A stretch of DNA of 64,000 nt from Tyto alba. Its lineage: Eukaryota > Chordata > Aves > Strigiformes > Tytonidae. Positions 1-13,666 of this stretch are shown piece by piece (within the stretch, counting starts at the first letter, position 1; each line of letters starts with the position of its first letter). The stretch spans positions 4,146,501 to 4,210,500 of the forward strand of contig NW_024881313.1 of assembly GCF_018691265.1 (NCBI RefSeq). The letters are read 5' to 3'. The notes beneath the pieces are model-generated. The model had not been told where the DNA came from and made no database searches. It saw only the letters and a program-made list of their open reading frames with translations. A program made the translations under genes and the position numbers.

Positions 1-3000
1 TCAAAGTCATTTCATGTTTGTGCCTGTGAATCATCAGATGATCCTCTGTTGGAAAACGCTGTCAGGCAAACACAGAGAGAGAGAGAGGAAGGGAGGAAAA
101 AAAAAAAAAAAAAAAAGAAGAATTTAATTGTCTAATAAACTTTTGGCATTGGACAGAATTTCAAAATGAGAGAGAGAAAGAAATTTATCCAGCTAGAAAT
201 GTGTCCAAATGGCACAGGAAACAGAGTATTCGAAAATGCAAGCAAGTATGAGTAACAAATAGCTGTACTCTACTTAGAAACATATTTGCTGCAGTGTTCT
301 CTGGGGTTGCAAACCGCAAGGTGTCATGCATTTGCCTGAAAAATTTGCAGACCAAGTTTTGGATTCTAAGGGTCTCAGGCACCCACTCCAGCTACCACGG
401 CCTCACAAGTCACCACGTGCCTCAGGATCTACAATAACTGCTCTTGTGTGTGCTCTTAGCCCACGGCAAATGCTAAGTAATGCAGCATATCTTAAATCAC
501 TTTACTGGATTTTTCTGCTTTTGTGTCTTTCTGCAACCTATATCTGCTGAACAGCAATAAAAATAATAAAATAAGCCAGCATTTCCCTAACCAGAAGTAT
601 TCGGGCAAAATGCATCTTTAATTTTGGAGATGTCTAATATTTCAACTTGATTCAAAGTGGCAATGCAATGATGCTCAGTATATAACAACTATATATGACC
701 CTTTATGATACTAAATTGGATTATTTTCCTTTGTCAAGCAGGGAAGGTGAAGAGATGTGCTTTGTAAGAAACTAATCAGTGTGCTAAGTTTGGTTTACAG
801 TCTGGTAACAAACTTTTACGACAAATAGCTTTCTTTTGAACAAGACAAAGAAGAGACAATCTTGACTAAATGTTCAAGCACTTGCACACTCGGGCTCTAA
901 GAGCAGACTGGTTTTGTTAAGTTTCCTTCACCAGAAGGTGCATACAGACCTTTGCTACAAACTACTGTAATAGTTTTAACAGGGTTATTTCAGGACTAGC
1001 AAAGGCCAACAGTTGTATCACCAAGGCTTGAGGAAAAAAAAAATAAATTTTAAAAGCAGCTTTTTAAAACAACAGGTAAATAGGAGACTGGAAAAAACTG
1101 GCAACAACAGAGTTAAAGTGACTTAATGCTTTCAACACAGGGTATTCTTGGCTAAGTGACTTTGCTTGTGGCTATAGCATAAATAGTTGCAGTATGTTAC
1201 ACCTTCTGAGAATCTCTCTAAGCCCATAGACAAAGCAGCATAAATAATGGGAATGAATTCTCTGGGAAAAAAAAAAAAAAAGTAAAAAAAAAATCCCAAA
1301 GACCTTTTCCTCACTGTGAAATCCTGGTTCATTGCTTACTCATCTGGAAGAAATGCAGCACTAGAAATTTATGTTAAGAACAAAGGGAGTATGTGAAAGA
1401 CCTTGCTCAATGAAATTGTGAAGGGAAGCAAAAACACTTTTTGGTCTCATGGAAATGGATTTTCCCTCATGGATACCACACTGTCTTCAGGGTGAAATCA
1501 GCCAGCTTAAAGAGGGCATGGGGCAACTGAGGAGAAGCTATTCCTCCAGCTCAGACTTCTCTGTCTTTTTTATAAGTCTACTTCCTTCCTTGTGCAGGAG
1601 ATCAGCTCCCTCAGCCCTCAATACACATCCGCACTGGCTGATAGAGAAGCCAGTCCCCAAACAGCTTAGCCAGATTGCAGCGTTACACGATGCACTTCTG
1701 TCAAGTCCTCATTAAGAAATAAACAGAGGTCATGTTTTGGAATAGGAAATTAAATATTTTTTTAAGATGAAGCTACATCTACATTACTTGTCTTTCCAAG
1801 TTGTAACAGCATACAACCAAACTTGCTCTCTGGATGCCTAAATGAGCTTGTTTGGATCAGCTTCTCCACTGAAGAAATTAAATAATAGCTGACATGAAAA
1901 CACTCGAGTCCACTGATTTGAGTGGAAGTTAGTTTTAAGATTCAACAAAAAGGTAAATAAAACTTGACTACAAAACTCAGGTACTTTTATTCTACCTCTG
2001 TGACCGACTGATACAAGTTTAATTCTGCATGTGAGGACCTAAAGTGACAAATCTTCGATCAGAGGGACAATCCAAAAGATGCACTCTGACACCTGCAGAA
2101 AGGCTTCCACTTAGTGAAACAGCAAAGCTGCTTGGCCAGTTGCTAACCGGACCTCAGGCTTCTCCCTTCCTTACTTCAGCTCCTGGCAAAATCAACACCT
2201 ACCCTCCAGAGATAGTCACCCATCGTTCCACCAGAAGAGCCTAAAGAGTTGTAAAAATATTAGCCAGCAGAAAACTATCAACAGTTAAAACAGGGAAATA
2301 CTGGCCTCATTAAGAGAGGACGGCTCTGGGAAATGGGTAAGCTAAATCACTTAACAGATGCATACAGGAAGCCTGTGGCAAAAGCCCAAGAGATGCCCTT
2401 GCCTGAAGATTCTACTCACAAACTCCTGCCACTAAACTGAATTAGGGTCAGAAGTGCCACACGTGCAACTTCCCTCATTGCTGCATGGGGGTAACTTCCT
2501 TCACCATTGCAAAATCACTGAAAAAACACATAAATCCCAATTCAAAAATCTCAGCAGGTAAAAATCATTGTCACCATTTTTTTTAAGATCATCAAACATC
2601 TAGTGTTACAAATCAGATTGTACCCTCAGAGGCACATGGCAGATCACCAGTCTGGAATCCCAAATGTACATCTTGGGGCAGAATTTATCTACAGGCTGCA
2701 TTTTCTATAGAGAATGTTTAGTAGGAAGAGGTCTCAAAGGTTTTTAAAAAAAAAAGAAAAAGAAAAAAAAAAAAAAAAGAAAGGCAGCAACAACAAAAAA
2801 TACCCAGCTAATAAGATATCACTGTATTTAAGTATTAAAAAAAAAAAAAAAAAAATTCCAGAGGGCTACCACTTCCAATAGGAAGCATAATACAATCCAT
2901 CATACATCTAAGCAGAAGACAGACAAATGTGTCCTGCCTGGTGTGTCCTCTCTTGCAAGCCACTAAAGGCATTTGCAATACCTAGCTTGAAACATGAGGC

Positions 3001-3394
3001 TTGGGAATGAGGGAAGGCACAGAAGCAGCTTGAGAAGCACTTTTACCAACCCACTTTTAATCGGCTGTTATGTTTGCTTTAAATATTTTGTAATAATACC
3101 TTGTTGGGTAAGGAGGTAATTGAAAGGGGGAAGGACTTAAAAAACCCCATAACATACATATTATTATTAGACATGTTAATATATCAGGAGGCATTATACA
3201 AGCCAGAGCTAGTGCTGAGGACTCAATTAATATCACCGCTGACTCCACTCACCTGTGAGCAGCCTGGGGCACTGCAGACAAAAGGCCTCTCCTGCTCCAA
3301 GTTCATCTTTGATTCCTCATAAATCTACATGTTAAAAGGGGGAAGGGGAAAGAAAGGGAACCTATGAATATATACGTTCTAAACTTCACACATA
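1..3394. other. 3' flank of the minus-strand gene, nothing coding seen
   Basis: AT-rich DNA beyond the presumed poly(A) site. It holds A-rich runs at 98-118, 1,265-1,291, 2,746-2,783 and 2,837-2,855. Open frames are under 90 codons and unconvincing. No RNA gene was recognised. Confidence 0.5.
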
Positions 3395-3425
3395 CATGCA
3401 ACATACAGTCGTCACAGTTTGTGCG

Positions 3426-3431
3426 TTTATT
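3426..3431 (-). promoter_or_regulatory. Polyadenylation signal AATAAA
   Basis: AATAAA is read on the minus strand about 300 nt downstream of the TAG stop at 3,729-3,727. It is followed within 30-40 nt by TG-rich sequence resembling a downstream element, so cleavage would fall around 3,395-3,415. Its position fits a short 3' UTR for the minus-strand gene. The hexamer also occurs by chance in AT-rich DNA, so the assignment depends on context. Confidence 0.5.
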
Positions 3432-3726
3432 TCAAACTCCCAAAACAGACCAGAACAAAGCGTTCATCCTCAGAGTACTAAATTTGCTAATATTCATCAG
3501 GCTCCCTACGGTCTAAGTTCTTATTACTACTTCCTGAGCACATATTTACTTTGAAGGAAGAAAAAAAAAAAAAAAATTAAGCTTTCACAGCAGAAATCTG
3601 CCTCAGAAAAAAGCATATGTGGAGTGTTGTTATTAGATAAGACCGTGTCTGCTCAGAAGTATCTCGAATTAAGGCTTTTTACCTTTCCTTCTTCAGTTCC
3701 TGCTGAACAACATTAAAACCAGACGT

Positions 3727-3968
3727 CTAGGTTACTTCTAAGAAAGAACCCACTTTTTGAAGTTCTTCATCCATACAGTCCAATATTAATAACTTAAATA
3801 CATTACACACATGCTTTCTACACACACAAGATAATTGTGCATCCCCATCCTTTAAAAGGTCAACTAGATCCTCAGGAGCTTGAGAAATGATGTTTTTCCC
3901 CAAAACTACAGCATCCTTATAGCAGTTCCAGTCCTGTAACCTCAAACTAAAAGACTGGGGGAGAACTC
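3727..3968 (-). CDS. Terminal coding exon of an unidentified multi-exon gene
   Basis: This is the last coding exon of the minus-strand gene. On that strand a pyrimidine-rich tract runs into CTCAG at 3,973-3,969, and the exon opens with two bases that complete a glycine codon begun by the exon at 31,978-32,085 (phase 1 to phase 1). The frame then stays open for 79 further codons to a TAG at 3,729-3,727. The stretch reads like real protein: it begins VLPQSFSLRLQDWNCYKDAV, continues with APEDLVDLLKDGDAQ and CRKHVCNVFKLLILD, and ends SFLEVT. It is leucine-rich with several cysteines and looks helical. An AATAAA lies about 300 nt beyond the stop. I do not recognise the family. The exon call rests on splice consensus, phase agreement and composition, all seen directly; the function is unknown. 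Confidence 0.68.
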
Positions 3969-4696
3969 CTGAGTGTCAAATAAAAATGAAGGAGGAAACA
4001 TTCACCCTCAGAACACAGTAATGCAGCTGAATTTGGGTCAATGTTACAACAGTGCCCCTAACCAGCATCAACACAAATAATTTTTTAGTAACATTCTAGG
4101 ATGTAAAATAAGGTGTTTTGTTTTGTTTTTTTCAAAATGTTTTCAGCCTGTTGGTACAACTGGCCTTACAAGCTAAAATATAGTAGCTGACCCACCTTAA
4201 AGCACAACATATGACTTCTGCTTACGTTATGCCTCAAATCCCTTAAAATTCAGCTTCACCACAGCCCCACTTAAACAAATACCCGAGCTGTGTTTGTGTC
4301 ATTTTTTCATAAAACAAAGAAAAATATCTTGGTGGAGAAACAGAATTTGATTTTAAAAAGACAAAAATCTGCAGAAGGACAAGTGCTAAAAGTACTCAAC
4401 TCTGTTGTCATTTTTTAAAACTACAATTCATTGCTTCCTATTATCAGGAATATGTTTACCACACTTAGACTTCTTGTTAGAAAAGCTTTGTTTTCAAAAG
4501 AGTTGCTATGATCCCCTACAAACAATAAATGCACTGTTAGCATGAACATCAACCAGACCTGTTCTTACAGCAATTATTTTCAGTGCACTAAGTTCTCAAA
4601 AAAACCCCAAACCTTTTGGATGATAACTTTTTATTTTTAATTCAAATTAATTCAAATAGACCACATTGGCCTGACAGGATATTTTCCTACTTATGA

Positions 4697-4750
4697 TTTT
4701 TTTTTTTTCTTAACAAAAAAAAAAAGAAAAAAAAAGAAAAAAAAAAAAAA
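4697..4750. repeat. T-run/A-run inverted tract
   Basis: A run of 13 T is followed within six bases by about 36 bp of A broken by single G, so the two halves can pair into a long A-T hairpin. Confidence 0.7.
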
Positions 4751-6299
4751 GCACACTGTAGAACACCCTTTATTTGACTCCCAGAAGCAGCATCCAGAAG
4801 TGAAAAATTTCTATTTTTATTTGCCTTTTAAACTCCACAGGGACACTACTCCCTAAAGGTGATAATTAGCATCAGCTGATTTTCTTGATGTGGCCATCTC
4901 TACCAACACCTGGCCTGAGACTAGTGATTTATTACACCATATATGATCAGGTGTCAAGAAAGACCCTAACTCAGGACTAACCTATCTATCTACAGAAGCC
5001 TAGAACTGAAATAACTAAAATTGTACCTAATTTACTCCTTTAAGATTATTCATATCCTGTTTTGATTTAACTTGCAGCTATGTTAAACTGAAATAGGATA
5101 CTCATAATCAGAAATGAAAGAGTATGTTCACATAAAGGCTTATACTAAAATAACTAAAGGTGTTAAATTACTTCTAATTTCAGTTATTTCGGTTCCAGAC
5201 TGTGCATAGACAAGCTTTTCAGAGGTGAAGCAATAAAAATGTTCTGAATTACGTTATCCTGTCTGAGAGAAACAAGCAGAAGAGAGATGACTGACTAAAC
5301 AAACAACCCCCCGCAAAAACAAAATCAAAACCTCCAGCTAAGTTTGATTTTTAAATCCACCTCTATTTATGGGATGTGACCCCAGGATGTTGTCTTTCCT
5401 AAAGACCTTTTCACAGAAAGAAGGAAGAAAAAAAAAAAAAAAAAAGAGCTACGGGTGGATAATGAAAGGCTTTATCTGATATCTCAATTACTCCTGCAAC
5501 TGAAGCACTGCCAAAGGTTTCTGTTACCCCTTTCTCCCCTCCTCAGGGGAGAGTGACAACCGCATTTTCAATAGTGGAACAACAGATGAGACTCAGTTAA
5601 AGAAAACAAGAGAGTAACAATTCTGGTCCCAAGTGTCCAAGTGAATTTCAAAACATTACCAGGAATTATTTGGAGTTTGTTTTCTTATTGAGTATTGCAA
5701 GTCTAAGACTTCCCTCCCCGCCCTAAGCTTGAGCTTCAGTCCCCAAATCCATCAGTGCATGCTCTGATACAATTAAATGATTCTCAAGGTTACTCCACAG
5801 ATAAGCACAGAGTAAGCACCAAAATAACATACTCAATGAGGACTAGAATCCTAAGTGTGGGGATCAACTCCGGGGAAACATGGACTCGGGTTTTATTCTC
5901 GATACTTTGAAAAGGTGTGAAATTCAACATCTAGTCATTTGCCACAAATGTACAAGCAACGGCTGGTTCCCATGAGAATCGCTCTTTGCAGACACTAAAC
6001 TTAAAAAAAAAAAAAAAAAAAAAAGTAATAATCCAGAATGGCTATATTATGTGTGCCCTCCAGGATAATGTCTGCCATGTAACATACAGATACTACAGTG
6101 CTCTCAAGACAAATTACACCACGCAGATTTCGTATTTACGCGTGATGCTATCACCACGGTTGAGACTGCAGTACTATTGATTCTCTTACAACAGTAAACG
6201 AGTGAAAGAAGCTGCCTCCTGCCTACAGTTTTTGAGAGGGTGTCTGGCTATCTTGCGGCAATAATCCCAGCTTTATGCTTGCATGGTGACCAGAAGCAC

Positions 6300-6660
6300 G
6301 CAGCTGAAAATCTGGGCGGTGACTGCGAACCTCCTGCATCCCCCCCCCCCCCCGGCCCCCCTTTCCCCGTTCCTGCCGAACTGCGCAAGAGCCTGCGGAC
6401 GTGCGGGCCACGCAGGGCCTGGCCCCGGGCTCGCAGCAGGACCGGAGCGCTCAGCAGCAGAGGTGTTCCGCTCGTGCACAGCACCGCCGGCACGGCATCC
6501 TTTTCAGGATGCAGGAGCGCCTCTCCCACCCTCCGGTTCAGGACGCAGACCGGTTCGCTTCTCGCGGCTCATGCGCGTCGCTGGGCCACGCAGCCCCCGT
6601 CTCTTTTTGCCACAGCACGTGCAGGTGGTTCAGCGGGCACGAAGGAAATAACGCAACCAG
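6300..6660. promoter_or_regulatory. Small GC-rich island
   Basis: This locally GC-rich, CpG-containing block begins near a C14 run at 6,340-6,353. Overlapping open frames on both strands (up to 158 codons) follow from composition and resemble nothing known. It lies about 2.4 kb upstream (minus strand) of the terminal coding exon. It could be a minor promoter or a GC-biased patch. Confidence 0.35.
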
Positions 6661-9600
6661 TGGCCCCACTTCGACTTCACCCAATAAAAACAAATCACAG
6701 CAATCTTTCCATCTAAATTAAGGCGCTTATTAACCTTTGGGATCTTAAAAATTCAAGTTACGCTTGTGCACCTTTCACAGTACCATGTATGACTGCCGCA
6801 ATTAATGCACATGAAGAATACCAAGCAAATCTACGATGACTGAGAAGTTCAAAGATTGCTCAGGCCTGAACTTTTTACTTCTGCTATCAATAGCTTAATT
6901 TATCGCAACTTTGTGACCCCTTCGAAGAAACAAACAAGGATTATAAATATAAACGAGCACTAATATTGATATGTCAGCATTAGTTCTGATATTATTAACA
7001 ATAGGCACAAGTGCATTATGCAGCAGCAAAGGGGGCTGAATTTTAATAGACATGTTAACAACATCTGTCAGCATTTATTGCCCTATTGTGACCACATAAA
7101 GAGCCTTATTGGCAGAATGTGTAAGTGAGGAAATCTGCTACGCTGTAGCACTGAAATATCGCTCTGCTTAGGAGAAGTTAAGGTATTCTAATTAGAAAAA
7201 TAAACAAACAAAAATACAGCAGAAACATAGAAAGACTTCTCCAAGCCCTGTCACATAGAAGAGAAACAAGTAAGTTCTGCAGCAAGCCAAGACTTCCTTC
7301 TAGTCCTTAATTTCTACACATTTTTTTATTATAATTAATAAAACTGAAGCCCACAGCGAGGAATGCAAGAGCATAACAAAGAAATAAAAAGCAAACAAAA
7401 GAAACAAAAGCACCCTCAGAACACAGCAACAAACTACATCCCCTCTCAGCAGCGTCCAGGGGGAAGTACCCCACGTCCTCAGGATCCTCAAGATTTTGCA
7501 GAGCCCCGTGATCATCCTTTCTGAATCAGAAAAATAGTCTTAACATCTAACACCAAGAAAGCATTCTCTTTTCTGTCTCTCTCTCCCCCTTTTTAAACTC
7601 AGCAGTAATCTTACTGCCATACTGGTAAAAACATCAAGCAGGCTTGTTTCCTGTTTCAATGTTATTCTTGAAGTGGGCTGCAGTAAGAATCTGATTTTCA
7701 TTGGGCTATTATTATTTGCAGCTGCACGACCTTTTTAACCCTCTTTTAAAAGTGACATTTCAGCCTTCAACCTCAAGCTGTCTAAATGTTGCAAGGTTTT
7801 CAGTCCTCTGATTAACAGTGAACAAGAACCGATGGGGAGGTGTATACTACAATGTGTCTAATACAGGTCAGTGCACCCATCCTGCCATTTGCACAAGTGA
7901 GTAATTACACTCTTATAAGCAACCTGTTTGTTGAAATTAATCACCTGAGCACATGCTTTCAAGACAGGTTTCTTCAGCCTGGTGTGACCAAGGTCACTGA
8001 GATTTCCAAGTACAAATACAAAATACACAGTCGCTAGCGTTAGTAGCAGTATGCAGAGACATGAGCAATAAATGAAGCATCACCTATTTTTTAGGGTCAT
8101 GGCCACAATGTATAAAAAGTGAGAGGAGACGTGGTCATGCGGCACTTGTGAGTATGAAAGAACCCCATCAGTGTATGCAGCATTTTAAACTGGTGGTTGT
8201 GGCTATTCAGTACAGCACTATTTATAGATAATTACAGTGTTATTACAAATGCTATTAAAACTTGTTGGGTTTGGAAGTGTAGTACACGCAGGGTTAATGC
8301 CTATGGTTGTTCCCAATATGTCCTTGCATGAGCAAAGCCAGTTTTAAGTATCATTGCGCTGAAACGGGACGTGGTGCTTTTTGTCAGCATGGGCTGTTCA
8401 GTGGAAGCTCTCGTTTTCCGAAACTAGCATCACGCTTTCCACAGACACGCATACAGAGCTCATTATCACGACCCTGCCTGCTTCAGCTGCTACAACGAAG
8501 GGTCTGTCAGCATTTCCATTAGAAAACCCCTCGTTTCAGGATTAAAGCATTTCCAAATGGTTCTGGATGCTGGAAAGCAATTTGTGTCTGGAGTCCCCAA
8601 GAAGGACTTTAATATGATGCACATTTGAGCTGGGGCTCGAGCCCTCACTGGTACTCCAGTGAAGTTTTCGTGATTGCATTTATGACATTTATATGTGGAA
8701 AAACACTCAGCTTGGGCCTTTATTCATTTGTTTTAAAATAAGAGAGCCCCATAAATCTTTAGGCAGAGCCAAGTGCTCTCAAAAAGCGGTTGATGTGTGA
8801 ATTGCCTCAACAGCAAGCAGCCTCCGGTCCCTTCCCGTGGTTGGCAGCACTGGCGCCCAGCAGCAAGCACCCTCTGCGTGGCACAGCAGGCTGCATCACT
8901 ACTAGTTAGCCCCTTGCCACCTGCAAACTTGATGGCCACTGGCATGCTGCAGGATCGTTTGCAAATGGAGTACCGAAAAGACGCTTGTTTCATGCTGCCA
9001 AACACCCCAGGCCTTTTTAAATGGCCACTCGGTTTGCTCACTGCCCGGCTGAAAAAAATCCAGCGCTGGAAGGGCTCCCCAGAACTCCTAAGGTTTTGTC
9101 TCATCTCTCTCTTCCAGGTCCACCCATTCTCCTTCATATCAGCTGAGGGAGAAGAGTTTTTGCTCCCTCACTCTACATTTGGCTTCTAAAAAACACTGCT
9201 CGTCAAGGAAAACCAAATAGTTGCCTCCTGCCTTTCTTCTGCTTATGCAGAGCTGCTTTCCCCTCAAGAGGGAGAGAGCAGAACTGGAGACAACTAAAAA
9301 AAGATAGGGAATTTCAAAAGGGATAAGAATGAAGTTTGTAAAACTCTGGAATTAAGGAGGGAGGGAAATAAGGGGAAGAAGGGGAAAGAATAATCCCAAA
9401 GGTGCTGGGGGCATGGAGCCACCAGTGGAACTGGAAAAGAGAAAGCGAGAAGTAGTGAGGACTGCAAACCACTGAGGACTGGATGGAGGAAGAGGAAGGG
9501 AGTAAAAGGATACCTCTGAAAAAGAAACTCAAAATAGAAAGCAGATGACCTACTGCCTTCCCACATAACAGCAGTGTGAGAGCCCAACATTTTACGCCAC

Positions 9601-12600
9601 CCATTCAAGGTAAGAGTATTTAGTAGAGGGCACAATTTGTCCTCTACGCTGTGTCAGCCGTATCTCAAGTCCAGTGAAAACGCACGAGTCTAAATGATTA
9701 CCCTACCCTTGATGGGCTCTCCTTTTCAGTATAGGAAACTCATCATGGATTTACTTGGTATAGAGCAAAAGGATTTGCTGTATTACAGAAAAGGCTATGG
9801 GGTCATTAAGATATTAGAAGACAAAAAAGGAAAAGAGGAGAACAGAGATGGAGAGACAATTAAAAAAAAAAAAAAAAACCAAGTAAAAAAAAAGAAGAAA
9901 AAACAGCATTTCTGAAAACAGTTCACAAAAGTTATCTCAGCACAGAAATATTCTATAGGAGAAATCAGATCTTTATAGGGAAAGATGGTGATTACTTGAA
10001 CTCTGGAAAAACACTTTGAGAAATAATGTGGTTATTTTGCACTCTGCGATTGGCCAAACAGGGCTGGCCTGACCTGGAAGCGGCCCAGTCTTGTAGATCT
10101 GCAACTGTCCCCCCACTGATGGCATTTGCAGAACAACCCTAATACCTGCTTTCCCTAGTTACAAGTCTAAAATGACACAAGAGACCAGACTCTAACCTCT
10201 CTGACAGCACAGAGGTTTGTTTAACAGAACATGCAGCAGCACCAGCACAAGCTGTAGCAATATAACCATCAACTCATGTAATTCAAGGAAAAGGCACTAT
10301 TCGACAATGAACGTTTTGCACGCCGGTGGAGAGAAACACCACCTGTATCACTTCTCCATTTTCCCCGCATACAATTTCTCTGCTAGCTTTTCAGTGCTGG
10401 AAATTCAACAGCTAACCCAGACCTACTGAAGCAAAACCTGTATCTGGGTCTATGGACTTCACATGCCAAATGTTAGGGGGAATGTCAGACGTCTAGGGGC
10501 GTTCAAGCAGCATCAGAATTTCACGTTTATCTCAACGTGAACGAACATGGTCCTTGCTCTGTATCATCAGTCATTCAACTTAAGTGCTTATGTTAGAAGG
10601 CTAAGTTAGACTTGAGGGTCTTGGGGGGGCGGGGGGGAGGAAGGAAGGGGGGAAGGAAGGGCTATGTTAAAGCAGGATTCAAACATGCCTGCTACAAAAG
10701 GACTCTGCACTAACTATCTCAAAAGCTTCAACACTCACAGTGGTAGTATCTGCCCTTACTTAAGTCACTGTCCATCTCACAAATTTTCTGCACAAAGGGA
10801 GGTGGGGGAACTGAAAAACAACTGCAGTAACACACCAGTAACAGGAATCTTGCTTCAAGAGACAACCGCTAACAGCTAGCATTTTAAAGGAAAAACATAT
10901 TTGCTCTGTACTTTATGAGCAAGTCTTGGCTTCTCCCTGTTTGGGACACAGTCCCTTGGGGCACAGAATGCTCACACAGAAGTTAAAACCACCATTAGCT
11001 GAAATCAATATTTACTACCAAACTCTTGAAAGATTTAAAGGAGAAGATACATGCCGAGAACGCCATTCCAGGCTCTTACAGTCATTATTAACATGGATCT
11101 GAGAGTACCCACTCTCTCTCACTACTAATTTTCAGTGGGTTACACACTTAACAGCACTACGGTGTAGTATTCGATGCCCTACCAAGTTGCTAATAGAATA
11201 AGAAGAGTCTGCTTAAAATTGTATGTACAGTTATTTCCCAGGCAAAGGGATAAAAGAGAACAGAAGATGCTTAGCCTGTCAGACAGTCCACCCCAATTTT
11301 CTCTCTACTCCCAAAGATTAATAGTATTAAGTGAGGTGGGTCCTCTGTGTTCTACAAACACAGCCCCATTCCCAGTGCTGTAGAAGTCACTATGTTTCAT
11401 GTCAGTGGTTCCTATGCCAAGAGAATTATCGTGGGTGTATGAAAGAAAAACAAAGAGCCTTCAGATCATCTTCACAAGTTAAGATGGTTCATCATGCCTA
11501 TTGCTGTGAAACGAAAAAAAAAAGGTACTTCAAGGAAAAAATTCAAGCATTATGCACTGGAGAAGATCTACAGGAAGCCTGCAAAGGGCAGAAAAGGCAA
11601 CTGCAACTGTGGTGAGAGATGAAGCCCATGAAGCAGAGGGTGTCAATGATGAACTCCCAGTAACATCTGGCAAATAAGCTAATCTTTTGGGACTTTCCAA
11701 TGTTGGCAGATAAGCGTGTTGTCCGTCCTTTCAAAGGCTGACCTCATTTCTATCCTTGGGTTAATGGCATGCAAAGCTCTCTGCTACACTTACTTTTTTC
11801 GCTCCTCTCTCCCGCCCCCAACAGTTATTATTAAACACCAAACAACTTTGCCTATTGTTGTACTTTGCATACAATTTAATTAAGAGATTTCCCTCCAGGA
11901 ATAATATTGACTGAAGGTTTTGAAGGGTTGTTTTGTTTTTTAAGTGTACTGTAACTGCAGTATGCTAATTGCTTTGGTTTACGATACACAAATAGATAAA
12001 AGAATTTACCTACCTTGCATGCAAATAAACACTTGGATTTCCAAAGGGAAGGAATAAAAAAAAAGAAAGCATAAAAGATATCCTGGGGGAAACAACAACA
12101 CAAGGCTGCTTAGCTGACTTTCATACCAGAAGCAGTTAGGGGCTTTAACACGAGCTTTGAAAATTCTGCCAGCCCGAATTTTCCTTCTGGTTTATTATAT
12201 AAAATAATCCCTAAACCAGAACTCTGCAAACCAACTTTATACATTTTATAGATACAACTCTGCAATTCTGTATATTTGAAATAATTTTAAATTAAGGCCA
12301 AAATCATTTCTATTTTTTTTTGTATAGTTAACATACAAGATAGCTTAAGACTTTCATTACATAGAAAAATGAGGCCATTAATAACTTAACTACAAGCCAT
12401 TAATTATTAACTTTCACCAATTTTTAATTACAATTTTTAAAGAGGTTTTTTTTTTTTATTGGGAACTTCTCTCTCTTCAGAATGAACAAAAAAATCCCGA
12501 ATCAAACCTTCAACCTTCACTGTTCTTAGTATAAGATAAAATCCTCTGGGGTAACAAATCTACTGAGAACACTGGCAGCCCGCACATCCCCTCAGGCAGT

Positions 12601-13399
12601 ATTGAGCATTAGAAAATCTTAAGACATTAAAAACTAAAAACTGTTCTTTTCAGCCCTGACAAATCAAGGGCAGGCTGATTTGCAGAACTTTAAACTGTAT
12701 GTGCAAAGCTACCAGCCATCTCCAGTGCATATACCTTATCTTCAGACACTTAGATTCTCACCTTCATATACCAAGTTTTACTAACAGCAGCTTAACAACC
12801 TATTTTATGTGAGTTTCATTTGGATTTAGTCTTATCCGTATGTTCTTCAGGAATACAAAGATGGAGCCATCCTACTGTTAAAATATCTTCATTAAAATAA
12901 GAGGTTTTGAGGTTTGGAACCAGGTTAAAAAGCTGTTTCCAAATCATCCTTACTATTTGCATTGAATATAGCACAGCACAATTGGACTTTAAAAGGGCAG
13001 TAAGCAAGGATTTGCTTGAACTAAAAACTCAGGAAAAAAAAGATACACTCAGATATTGAAACAAGAGTTTCTGTATTTTGGTGGCCCACTTACACATTAC
13101 AACCAGCTCCTTCTGGAGGTTTGTTGTCAGACTGGAGGCTTTCATCTTAGTTTCAACTATGGACCAGAAGAAAAATCCACAGAAGTTAATGAAAGCCTTT
13201 GCGGGGTGAGACAGGGAGACGGATATTTTAGCCTCAGTCTCCTGGAGTACCTGAAGCAACACCAGTAATCATGGGACATGTCCAGTGCAGGTATCATCAA
13301 CAAACGATGCCCTGCTGCAGGCAGAGCCCTCCTAAGGGCTCTGAAATCCGGAGCCACAACCAAGGCCTGGAGCCAAAAACACCCTGAGAGGAGAGCGAC

Positions 13400-13634
13400 G
13401 CCTGGGGCAGGCAGGCTCAGGGCCGAAGCCCCCTCCTCTCCCCCCCATTACGGAGGCCAGTGGCACAGAGCCCCCCCGCAACACCCAAGCACTCCTTCCA
13501 GCCAGCGCCGGAGCGCAGGCTGAGGACCCTCTGCCCCAGCAATTCAGGTATCTGACTTGGAAAGAGCATGGGATGGCCCACAAACTGCTTGGCAGACGTC
13601 CAAAACAAAACAAAACAAAACAAAAAAACAAAAC

Positions 13635-13666
<32 letters not shown>

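Noticed and set aside
8733..9189. Overlapping 130-134 codon frames on both strands
   Set aside because: No splice sites, domain or codon pattern favours either strand.
9294..9635. Minus-strand frame of 113 codons with acceptor-like pyrimidine tracts
   Set aside because: The region is a long C/T-rich patch on that strand, which mimics acceptors and yields F/P/L/S-rich peptides.
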